DNA of 7,442 bases from Eubacteriales bacterium. Its GTDB lineage: Bacteria; Bacillota_A; Clostridia; Saccharofermentanales; DTU023. Numbering within the stretch: the stretch's first letter is position 1; the number at the start of each line of letters is the position of its first letter. Location: the NCBI GenBank assembly GCA_030532185.1, contig JAUNLO010000010.1, forward strand, positions 1 through 7,442, written 5' to 3'. The translations under genes and the position numbers were made by a program. The notes beneath the pieces are model-generated. The model was not told the DNA's origin, did no database searches, and was given only the letters and a program-made list of their open reading frames with translations. Of the stretch, positions 1-5,689 are shown piece by piece.

Positions 1-80
1 ATTCGTTTCCTTGAGGGCTCGTTATGTTTGTCTGCTATTCAATTTTCAAGGTCCGTTTTCTTGCCGCTCAATCGAGCGCT
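1..80 (-). promoter_or_regulatory. Probable rRNA operon leader, running off the left edge
   Basis: This is the transcribed region after the promoter at 86-114, read leftwards. It has a small hairpin (CGCTC/GAGCG, 65-69 with 74-78, 4-nt loop) and then, at 53-35, the minus-strand motif GACCTTGAAAATTGAATAG. Motifs of the form CTTTGAAAACTGAATA are common in Firmicutes rRNA leaders and 16S-23S spacers. There is no open frame and no ribosome binding site, so a stable-RNA leader is more likely than an mRNA leader. The 16S gene itself is not in the window; placing it just beyond base 1 is inference. A tRNA or other stable-RNA operon is the main alternative. Confidence 0.55.
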
Positions 81-115
81 TGACAATACTAGCAAAGCCT
101 TTTGGCCTTGTCAAG
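79..115. repeat. 8-bp inverted repeat framing the left-edge promoter
   Basis: CTTGACAA at 79-86 and TTGTCAAG at 108-115 are perfect inverted copies 21 nt apart. The right arm contains the -35 box and the left arm falls at the -10 edge and start site. It could be an operator, or a coincidence arising from the -35 consensus plus a chance copy. No known regulator site is recognised. Confidence 0.4.
86..114 (-). promoter_or_regulatory. Strong sigma-A promoter, probably of an rRNA operon
   Basis: On the minus strand there is a consensus -35 box TTGACA (114-109), a 17-nt spacer and a -10 box TAGTAT (91-86; five of six match TATAAT). A-tracts just upstream (about 116-140, with AAAAC and GAAAAAC) could act as an UP element, as expected for stable-RNA promoters. 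Transcription would start near base 79 and leave the window leftwards. It lies after coaW, with no mRNA start signal downstream of it in the window. Confidence 0.75.
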
Positions 116-194
116 GATGTTTTTCCGTAGTTTTGCCTATTTCTCACACCGTAGCCGGGTGTTCTGATGCATAACCCGCAAATGCCGTATATAT

Positions 195-1037
195 CTACTT
201 TTTCCAGCGATGGTTGGCATCAGTTAGGCCCGATAAGGCGGCTCCCATGGCTGTTGCGTACTCAGCATCTTCGGGAATTAGAATCTTTTTTTGGTACAAA
301 TCTGCGAAAGCAGCCAAGGTATTTCTACCTGCTGCCACCCTAAGTAAAGAACCAACGAAGACAATATTATCCTGTTCTTCCAAACGCGAGGCCAAGATGG
401 CTGCTGTACCGATAGACTGGAAGACTAGGTTTACGATACCCCTAGCGAGGTCTTCACGCCCTGCTTGTTCATTCATTTTGCCGAAGTTAGATGCAGTAAT
501 TTCGGCGGTCAAGCCTGGAATCTCCCGGGTGGAGAGATCAGCAATATTTAAGTCTATATTTTCCAAGCTGCCTTCGGTAGCAAGCTCTGAGATAAGGTCA
601 AAGTCACTGATAGCCAGGATAGCTTTGGCTAAGCCCAAAAGGGTCCCTCCCCCTACGCCTGTACCTATAATGTGTCTACCACCCTGACGACTGGCGGCCA
701 CCAGGGAAGTACCTGTGCCCATGGATACCACAATGGCACTCTCCAGGCCAGATAAATAAAGGCCCCCCAGGCCTACTGAGTTAAACTCCTCCACGGTCTG
801 CGTGGGTAAGCCGAGGACACCTTTTTCAATATAAGAGGAGCCCACCCCGGTCATGAAAACCTGCTTGACATCTTGGAGTTTCAAATCATAGAGGCTCAAA
901 AAACGCCCTATGCCACCATAGGTAGAAGTGATGGGATCAGAGGCCTTGACCATGGCCTTGCCCAGGAGTTCCTGGCCCCTAAAGCCCACAACCTTGGTGG
1001 TGGAGCCCCCTATATCTAAACCAATTGTTACTTGCAA
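195..1037 (-). CDS. coaW: Type II pantothenate kinase (CoaW)
   Basis: CoaW phosphorylates pantothenate with ATP, the first committed step of coenzyme A synthesis in the cytoplasm. The 280-residue product has the sugar-kinase/actin-like fold signatures: an N-terminal phosphate-binding loop GLDIGGSTTK (residues 6-15), a second glycine-rich loop VSMGTGTS (104-111), and GTGVGGGTLLGL (125-136), typical of the type II family. The length is normal for Firmicutes enzymes. The conserved acidic patch VEEFNS (82-87) probably holds the catalytic glutamate (inference). The start is TTG: an in-frame TAG lies two codons upstream and the phosphate loop must begin close to residue 6, so no other start fits. 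The ribosome binding site is weak (GGAAAG/GTGGG). Staphylococcal type II enzymes are known to resist CoA feedback inhibition; whether this one does cannot be read from sequence. It is separated from sepF by a terminator, so it should have its own promoter, which I could not identify convincingly. Confidence 0.93.
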   Translation of the reverse strand: MQVTIGLDIGGSTTKVVGFRGQELLGKAMVKASDPITSTYGGIGRFLSLYDLKLQDVKQVFMTGVGSSYIEKGVLGLPTQTVEEFNSVGLGGLYLSGLESAIVVSMGTGTSLVAASRQGGRHIIGTGVGGGTLLGLAKAILAISDFDLISELATEGSLENIDLNIADLSTREIPGLTAEITASNFGKMNEQAGREDLARGIVNLVFQSIGTAAILASRLEEQDNIVFVGSLLRVAAGRNTLAAFADLYQKKILIPEDAEYATAMGAALSGLTDANHRWKK

Positions 1038-1125
1038 AATCTACACCCACTTTCCACAAATACTTCAATCATTTTACCCGTCGATTTCTGGGCTTACTAG
1101 CGCTTCCGGTCAAAATGTCTACTTA

Positions 1126-1159
1126 GAGAAAAACAGCATGTTGCCATGCTGTTTTTCTC
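1126..1159 (-). terminator. Intrinsic terminator after sepF
   Basis: Perfect 15-bp stem (1126-1140 pairs with 1145-1159) closed by a 4-nt loop. The lower stem is A/T-rich, so the leftward transcript ends in GCTGUUUUUCUC. It lies about 80 nt beyond the sepF stop and about 90 nt before the coaW start, separating the two units. The symmetry (AAAAA on one arm, TTTTT on the other) means it could act in both directions. Confidence 0.88.
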
Positions 1160-1181
1160 AGAGGATTCTTTATTGCTTTGA

Positions 1182-1210
1182 AAAGACTCAAACCGGTCTC
1201 ACAAGTCTTT
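1182..1210 (-). terminator. Weak accessory hairpin after sepF
   Basis: AAAGACT (1182-1188) pairs with AGTCTTT (1204-1210) across a 15-nt loop. In the leftward transcript the second arm runs into UUUUC. It may be a minor first terminator or 3'-end structure ahead of the strong hairpin at 1126-1159. The stem is short and A/U-rich, so support is low. Confidence 0.25.
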
Positions 1211-1237
1211 CTGCTTATTTTTTAGTTGTCTTTACTC

Positions 1238-1885
1238 TTATTGATTAGCCGCTAGGACTTCTTCAGCAAAGTAGGGACCGGTTTGTCCCTTGTTCTCATT
1301 AAAAGAAGGAGCGGGGGTAAAGCGGGGGAAAGGCCGCTGATCTCGTCTACCGGGCATAGGGGTCGAGTTGTTAGCACGTTCTACAGGACGGTTGGGCCGA
1401 CGACGTTCTTCCGGCCGTACAGACAGCCTAGTGGAGGCGGGCGTTACCACGAAAATTTTATCACTAATGGACTCGAGAGAACCGGACAGGGCATAGGTAG
1501 CACCCAAAATAAAGTCTAAAACCCTCTGGGCTGTCGTGTCATCAATCCGTTCAATATTGCAAATAACTGTTTTGCCGTTACGCACATGGTCACACACAAC
1601 CTTGGTCATTTCAAAGTCATAGGGAACCATGATAACTACCTCTTGATCGTAATTGGGACTCATGCCCGTCCGCATATCCAGGATGCGACTTTGAGGCCGG
1701 GGGGCATTTTCCACACGTTCAGCCTTAGGCTTAGCGGTAAAGCGATTAAAAAAATTACTGGGAGGAGTCTCTTCTCTTGGGGCTTCTTCCTCAAACTCCG
1801 AATCCTCAAGATAATCTAAATCATAGTTTTCATCTGCCTCATCAGCCTCCAGGCGTCCGAAAATTTTGTTATAAAGATCAAACAT
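1238..1885 (-). CDS. sepF: Cell division protein SepF with long C-terminal tail
   Basis: SepF anchors and bundles FtsZ at the division septum of Gram-positive bacteria, binding the FtsZ C-terminus on the inner membrane face. The 215-residue product starts with a short amphipathic stretch, MFDLYNKIFGRL (1-12), which matches the membrane-targeting helix. A very acidic linker (13-41) and a second linker precede the SepF core at about 82-150 (VVIMVPYDF, then CNIERIDDTTAQRVLDF, ending KIFVVTPAS). B. subtilis SepF is 152 residues and ends near the core. Here about 63 further residues follow: an Arg/Pro-rich basic segment (153-194) and a terminal PYFAEEVLAANQ. ATG start with a strong GAGGAGG site 6 nt upstream. 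Own promoter at 1937-1966; terminator at 1126-1159. Its position just after yggS is a conserved Gram-positive arrangement. Confidence 0.95.
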   Translation of the reverse strand: MFDLYNKIFGRLEADEADENYDLDYLEDSEFEEEAPREETPPSNFFNRFTAKPKAERVENAPRPQSRILDMRTGMSPNYDQEVVIMVPYDFEMTKVVCDHVRNGKTVICNIERIDDTTAQRVLDFILGATYALSGSLESISDKIFVVTPASTRLSVRPEERRRPNRPVERANNSTPMPGRRDQRPFPRFTPAPSFNENKGQTGPYFAEEVLAANQ

Positions 1886-1936
1886 TTCACCCCTCCTCTT
1901 GTCGGTTTTAAACCGTGATTGGGTAATATCCTGAAT

Positions 1937-1966
1937 ATTATAAAGAAGCCAAAAAGCCCATGTCTA
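1937..1966 (-). promoter_or_regulatory. sepF promoter
   Basis: Minus strand: -35 TAGACA (1966-1961; five of six match consensus), 18-nt spacer, -10 TATAAT (1942-1937; perfect). Transcription would start near 1930, giving a leader of about 45 nt to the sepF ATG. It lies in the 215-nt gap between yggS and sepF, so sepF is probably transcribed on its own as well as, possibly, by read-through from yggS. Confidence 0.75.
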
Positions 1967-2100
1967 GCCGATATCCGCTTAGTAAGCTGATTGTAACCTT
2001 ATAGAAATATTTGTCTGAGATCTGCTGCCTCAAGCGGGTTGAGGTTTAGGAAAAACTCCTACCGGGCTTGCGCTTCTATCCTTTACCGAGATTTAAAAGC

Positions 2101-2826
2101 CTAGGCCTTACTGTAGTCGCGAGCACCAAAAATATGAGAACCCACTCGTACGTGTGTAGCTCCCGCAGCTATGGCTTGGGCGAAGTCTGCAGACATACCC
2201 ATGGAGAGGGTGTTGATTTGCTCCTGCCCATATACTTCTTGTAACTCCCCATAGAGCTTGCGGCAGGTCTGGAAAACCGGCAAAGCATCTTCGGGATTAT
2301 CAAAGGCCGGTGCCATAGTCATGAGTCCCCGTAAATGGAGGTGAGGGCAAGTCTCCATAAAATTATAAGCCTCGGCAAGCTCGTCTACTAAGAAACCATG
2401 CTTACTAGCTTCCTTAGCTACATTGACCTGCAGGAGTATATCCTGTTCCAGGTCAGATTCCGCGGCTAAACGTTCTAATTGTTTTAATAGTTTTAGATTA
2501 TGGACAGAGTGGATGAGGGCGACCCGGCCTACTACAAAGCGGACCTTATTCCTCTGCAAAGTGCCAATGAGATGCCAGGCGAGGTCTTGGCCGGTCACCT
2601 CTTCCCTGGCTGCTTCCATTTTCTCTACCAGTTCCTGGACCTTATTCTCGCCAAAAAGCTTATGGCCCAAGGCCCTCACAGCTAGGATATCGCTCATAGG
2701 ATGTGTTTTGGATACCGCAATTAAGTGGACCTCCTCAGGGTCACGCCCGGCTTTAAGGGCTTGCTCCTGAATCTTAAGCTTGATATCGGTAAAATTTTCA
2801 CGCAGTTCTGTGGCACGGTCACTCAT
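2101..2826 (-). CDS. yggS: YggS/PLPBP-family pyridoxal phosphate homeostasis protein
   Basis: This cytoplasmic protein binds pyridoxal 5'-phosphate and keeps the free cofactor and amino/keto acid pools in balance; it has no established catalytic activity. The 241-residue product has the whole family pattern on an alanine-racemase-like barrel: AVSKTH with the PLP Schiff-base lysine K40, FGENKVQE (58-65), WHLIGTLQRNK (84-94), IHSVHNLKL (105-113), GLMTMAP, and the phosphate-binding end SMGMSADF (208-215) and RVGSHIFG (227-234). Length is normal. ATG start with GGAAGG 8 nt upstream. It follows the HlyD-like gene after a 50-nt gap with no promoter or terminator that I can see, so the two are probably co-transcribed. 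Its place before sepF matches the B. subtilis ylmE-sepF arrangement, and a PLP enzyme lies two genes upstream. Confidence 0.95.
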   Translation of the reverse strand: MSDRATELRENFTDIKLKIQEQALKAGRDPEEVHLIAVSKTHPMSDILAVRALGHKLFGENKVQELVEKMEAAREEVTGQDLAWHLIGTLQRNKVRFVVGRVALIHSVHNLKLLKQLERLAAESDLEQDILLQVNVAKEASKHGFLVDELAEAYNFMETCPHLHLRGLMTMAPAFDNPEDALPVFQTCRKLYGELQEVYGQEQINTLSMGMSADFAQAIAAGATHVRVGSHIFGARDYSKA

Positions 2827-2876
2827 ATGTCAAACCTTCCTTTTAGCAGTAATCCTGCTTTAGTCGGCAATCCTAA

Positions 2877-4214
2877 CTAGTTATACTCAGTTAAAGGGTC
2901 ACCCGCCTTCATGCTGTCGGGATTAAGTAAAATCATGGTAGCCAGCTCCACCGGATATGGCGAATCAGGCAAACCCTCAATAAGGGCATATTCTTCGTTA
3001 GTAGCGAGGATTTTTACCCGCACCTCCTGCACGTAACCGCCATCCACGATTTTGAGTCCGGCTTCCAAATTGCCCGGACTATAGTCTAGAAGAGCAGATT
3101 TGGGTACACGGAGTCCCCGACTTTCATTGGCATAAATGGTCAGGGGAGCCTTGCGCATAGAAACGAAAGACTCCAAATTCTGCCGCGATTGTAGAACTAA
3201 AATAGCCCCATCTGCCGCAGCTTCAAAACGTACAATATGAGCCTTATCTATATTGATACCATTGGCGGGACAATAAATGCGAACATAACCCGCCTCCTCC
3301 AGGCCCGACAGCTTGGCTAGGCTGTTCGCAGGGATGAAGCAAGCAAAAAACTGGTCGGAAGATCGCGCCAGCTTATAGAGGTCTTGCCCGGTCTCCACTT
3401 CCTCCACCATTTCCGGGGTGGGGGCCTTTAGCAGAAAAGACTTTAGCTCTTGGGCGTTTATGGTTTGTGCCAATTCCGGAACTAGATCCAGCTCCAGGCC
3501 ATCCAGTTGGCGGATAAAAATACCCGAAGCCTCACTACTGAGGTTACGAATGGCATCTAAGGAATTTTCTTCCAAACGGTCTCTAATCACAATGAGGCGT
3601 TCCAGTTCCTCATCTTGGAATTCAAAAACCTGGGCATCCTCTACCCTCTGTTCCATGATAAGGCGCAATTCCATCTCTAATTCCGGCAACTTACTGTAAT
3701 CATCGCCGGAAATTTGGTCATAGAAAACATGCAAGCTACGATGGATAGAGTTTTCGCCAGCTTCAAAAACGCGTGCTGCATTACCCCCCCGTCCTTCTGC
3801 CAGGAGTTCGTAACGGCGATCATTTACGTCATTATTGGCCTTGTCCATTTTGCGGATTTCTTCCAGGTCACCCGCCGGCAAAATCTGACCAATTCGAGCA
3901 TTTTTTGCAACTTTGGAACCCTGAGGTATAAAAGCCCGAAATACCCCTCCCAAAGGGGCCTTGTAGACCGTCTCATCTCTAATCAAAAGGGCATCCAAAC
4001 TAACTTCTTGGGCTAGCCACTCTTCGGTGAGAAAGAGAAAGCGTGGTTGGGGACGGCGTTGCCAAATTTTGAGGATAAGGAAGAGGGTTAAAGAAAGCAG
4101 GATTAAAACTACACAGGCTACGACAAAAATGCGATATTTGCCTTCTCGTTCAAAACGTAAATCATAATCCGAACGGGAAATCCCGCGCTTAACGTGTTTG
4201 GGCTTCTCTGACAA
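2877..4214 (-). CDS. HlyD-like single-pass membrane protein, function unknown
   Basis: The 445-residue protein has a basic cytoplasmic N-terminus, one transmembrane helix (residues 29-50, IFVVACVVLILLSLTLFLIL) and a large outer domain. That domain begins with a lipoyl/barrel-sandwich half (80-112, including YKAPLGGVFRAFIPQG). A mainly helical, charged insert follows (113-225, probably coiled coil), then the second half-motif SSEASGIFIRQLDGLE (226-241) and a beta-rich C-terminal part. This half-lipoyl/helices/half-lipoyl order is that of HlyD-type membrane fusion proteins. No ABC or MFS transporter gene lies nearby, so an efflux role is not supported by context. It starts with TTG, 6 nt after a strong GAGGAGG (4227-4221), inside the last 26 nt of the preceding gene, implying translational coupling. 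Its position between a PLP enzyme and yggS-sepF suggests an envelope or division role (inference). Confidence 0.75.
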   Translation of the reverse strand: MSEKPKHVKRGISRSDYDLRFEREGKYRIFVVACVVLILLSLTLFLILKIWQRRPQPRFLFLTEEWLAQEVSLDALLIRDETVYKAPLGGVFRAFIPQGSKVAKNARIGQILPAGDLEEIRKMDKANNDVNDRRYELLAEGRGGNAARVFEAGENSIHRSLHVFYDQISGDDYSKLPELEMELRLIMEQRVEDAQVFEFQDEELERLIVIRDRLEENSLDAIRNLSSEASGIFIRQLDGLELDLVPELAQTINAQELKSFLLKAPTPEMVEEVETGQDLYKLARSSDQFFACFIPANSLAKLSGLEEAGYVRIYCPANGINIDKAHIVRFEAAADGAILVLQSRQNLESFVSMRKAPLTIYANESRGLRVPKSALLDYSPGNLEAGLKIVDGGYVQEVRVKILATNEEYALIEGLPDSPYPVELATMILLNPDSMKAGDPLTEYN

Positions 4215-5493
4215 GCTGCCCCTCCTCAGCTAGGCTTTGAGCGGCCTTCATTACCGCCAAACGGCCATTAGTAAAACTCAGGCTCCCCTGTAGGTAGGCA
4301 TTGTAGGGCGGCCTCAAGGGGCCATCGCAGGATAGTTCAATGGAAGAGCCCTGCACGAAGGAACCCGATGCCATAATAATATCACAGTCATAACCCGCCA
4401 TGGGGGCTGGTACCGGAGCGAAAGAGGCATCTACCGGAGAAGCGAACTGAATTTGTTCACAAAATTTGATCAGAGCTTGAGGGCTACCCAAGGCAATTCT
4501 CTGGACGATATCTCCCCGGGGGTCCTGGGCCTGGGGAAAAACTGCAAAACCCAGAGCAGCCAAGAGGCCTGCCGCATGACAGGCAGATTTCAGAGCCTCT
4601 CTTACCACATGGGGGGCAAAATAGAAACCCTTAATCAGTTTAGTATTCTGACCCAAACTGGGACCTACTTCTGCTCCAATGCCCGGTGCGGTCATGGCAG
4701 CCGCTACGCGGTCCAGGAGATCTTGGCGGCCACAAACATAGCCCCCCGACTCTGCCAAGCCAGCACCCAGGTTTTTGATGAGCGAGCCAGCACAAATATC
4801 CACCCCATAGGCGGTCGGTTCTTCATCTTCAACCATTTCGCCGTAGCAGTTATCAACCATAATAGGGATGTGGGGCCAGTCTTTTTTTATAAACTTAACT
4901 AAGTGAGCAATTTGCCGATTGAGCAGGCAGGGGCGTTCGGAATAACCCAAAGACTTTTGTACATAGATGAGGCTTGTGCGTGGGGAGATAGCCGCCCTGA
5001 TGGCTGCATAATCAAAGTCACCCTCTGGGCTTAAATCTACCTGCCTATGGCTAATGCCGAAATCCGTCAAAGATCCAAGATCTTGTCCCTGGTTTTGAGA
5101 GGAAAGTCCCAAGCAAGGCCTGAGTGTGTCATAAACTTCTGAAGTCACAATCAGAAGTTCTTGTCCAGGTCTAAGGAGACCCCGCAAACAGGTAGCCAAG
5201 ACATGAGTGCCTGAGGAAAATTGCATACGCACCAAGGCAGCTTCCGTACGGAAGTAGCTGGCGTAGGCCGCCTCCAAGGCGTCTCTACCAGCGTCAAAGC
5301 TGCCATAGCCTGTGGAGCCTTGCAGAGAAGACTCCCGCAAATTGGCCTCTTGCATGGCCTGAATTACCCTCAACTGACGCCTCTCTGTATCCTGGTCAAT
5401 TTGGGCAAAGGTTGGAGCCAAATCCTGCATGACCTGTTCAGAGAGTCGAAAGATTTCCTCGCTAATCCCATAGCTGGCATATATATTGTCCAC
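4189..5493 (-). CDS. PLP-dependent enzyme, Met_gamma_lyase ('aluminium resistance', YnbB-like) family
   Basis: The 434-residue protein is a fold-type I PLP enzyme related to cystathionine/methionine gamma-lyases. Its substrate is not established; database names such as methionine gamma-lyase or aluminium resistance protein are family labels only. Visible signatures: GSTGYGSFDAGRDALEAAYA (residues 59-78), FSSGTHVLA with the cofactor phosphate-contact SGTH (94-97), VDNCYGEMVE (213-222) with the PLP-ring aspartate, and GSLIKNLGAGLAESGGY with the presumed Schiff-base lysine K240. Length is normal. I start at GTG 5493: AAGGAG lies 7 nt upstream and the sequence then reads as a normal family N-terminus (DNIYASYGISEEIF). 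An upstream TTG at 5538 is in frame but falls inside the tRNA terminator hairpin. It overlaps the HlyD-like gene by 26 nt and shares an operon with it and probably yggS. Confidence 0.88.
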   Translation of the reverse strand: MDNIYASYGISEEIFRLSEQVMQDLAPTFAQIDQDTERRQLRVIQAMQEANLRESSLQGSTGYGSFDAGRDALEAAYASYFRTEAALVRMQFSSGTHVLATCLRGLLRPGQELLIVTSEVYDTLRPCLGLSSQNQGQDLGSLTDFGISHRQVDLSPEGDFDYAAIRAAISPRTSLIYVQKSLGYSERPCLLNRQIAHLVKFIKKDWPHIPIMVDNCYGEMVEDEEPTAYGVDICAGSLIKNLGAGLAESGGYVCGRQDLLDRVAAAMTAPGIGAEVGPSLGQNTKLIKGFYFAPHVVREALKSACHAAGLLAALGFAVFPQAQDPRGDIVQRIALGSPQALIKFCEQIQFASPVDASFAPVPAPMAGYDCDIIMASGSFVQGSSIELSCDGPLRPPYNAYLQGSLSFTNGRLAVMKAAQSLAEEGQLVREAQTR

Positions 5494-5500
5494 CGCGAAA

Positions 5501-5506
5501 CTCCTT
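5501..5506 (-). promoter_or_regulatory. Ribosome binding site fixing the GTG start of the PLP enzyme gene
   Basis: AAGGAG on the minus strand followed by a 7-nt spacer (TTTCGCG) and GTG at 5493-5491. It decides the start in favour of GTG over the in-frame TTG at 5538, which has no such site and lies in a hairpin. Confidence 0.85.
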
Positions 5507-5515
5507 AGAAAAGTA

Positions 5516-5543
5516 AAGCCTTGGAAAAAGATTTCCAAGGCTT
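5516..5543 (-). terminator. Hairpin terminator directly after tRNA-Leu
   Basis: Perfect 12-bp stem (5516-5527 with 5532-5543) with a 4-nt loop, followed on the minus strand by TACTTTTC. It begins 2 nt after the tRNA CCA and ends about 10 nt before the next gene's ribosome binding site. The U-tract is interrupted (UUUACUUUU), so partial read-through is plausible. With no good promoter between it and the next gene, it may work as an attenuating terminator. Confidence 0.8.
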
Positions 5544-5545
5544 AT

Positions 5546-5628
5546 TGGTGCGGATGGCGGGAGTCGAACCCGCACGGTCTCCCACACGCCCCTCAAGCGT
5601 GCGCGTCTGCCTATTCCGCCACATCCGC
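5546..5628 (-). tRNA. tRNA-Leu (anticodon GAG)
   Basis: An 83-nt class II tRNA reads leftwards from 5628. The acceptor GCGGATG (5628-5622) pairs with CATCCGC (5556-5550), with discriminator A73 (5549) and an encoded CCA (5548-5546). The D arm contains TGGCGGAATAGGCAGACGC. The anticodon stem CACGC/GCGTG closes the loop TTGAGGG with anticodon GAG at 5594-5592, reading CUC and, by wobble, CUU leucine codons. A long variable arm (TGGGAGACCGT) and the T arm GCGGG-TTCGACT-CCCGC complete a normal leucine tRNA. Its own promoter lies just upstream and a hairpin just downstream. Confidence 0.97.
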
Positions 5629-5642
5629 GAAAGGCAAGAAAC

Positions 5643-5671
5643 AATATACTCGATAGTTAAAAAAATAGCAA
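5643..5671 (-). promoter_or_regulatory. tRNA-Leu promoter
   Basis: Minus strand: -35 TTGCTA (5671-5666), 17-nt T-rich spacer, -10 TATATT (5648-5643). Transcription should start about 7 nt later, near 5636, leaving a leader of roughly 8 nt before the mature tRNA at 5628. It begins 19 nt after the murD stop. The same stretch offers only a weak GCCC/GGGC hairpin as a murD terminator, so murD transcripts may also read through the tRNA. Confidence 0.75.
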
Positions 5672-5689
5672 GCCCAAGGGCAAAATTCT

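Noticed and set aside
1038..1125. coaW promoter around TTGACC or TAAAAT
   Set aside because: TTGACC has no acceptable -10 at 16-18 nt, and TAAAAT has no -35 at the right distance. A promoter is expected here but cannot be placed.
214..1248. Plus-strand open frames opposite coaW and the region beyond it
   Set aside because: They are antisense shadows of coaW, without ribosome binding sites or recognisable domains. The same holds for plus-strand frames opposite sepF, yggS, the HlyD-like gene, the PLP enzyme gene and murD.
2028..2044. CCTCAA/TTGAGG hairpin between yggS and sepF as a terminator
   Set aside because: Only 6 bp with a 5-nt loop and no U-tract on the minus strand. It may be a minor 3'-end structure of the yggS transcript, but not a supported terminator.
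5494..5538. Fifteen-residue N-terminal extension of the PLP enzyme from TTG 5538
   Set aside because: It is the translated terminator hairpin of the tRNA. The GTG at 5493 has AAGGAG 7 nt upstream and matches the family start.
5510..5538. Promoter for the PLP enzyme gene (TTGGAA, 17-nt spacer, TACTTT)
   Set aside because: The -10 box matches only three of six bases, the pair overlaps a perfect hairpin, and the leader would be too short for the ribosome binding site.
5462..5644. 60-residue minus-strand open frame over the tRNA
   Set aside because: It is the tRNA-Leu gene read as protein, with no independent support.
5666..5689. Intrinsic terminator for murD (GCCC TT GGGC then a T run)
   Set aside because: The stem is too short and the loop only 2 nt. 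The T run is better explained as the spacer of the tRNA promoter.
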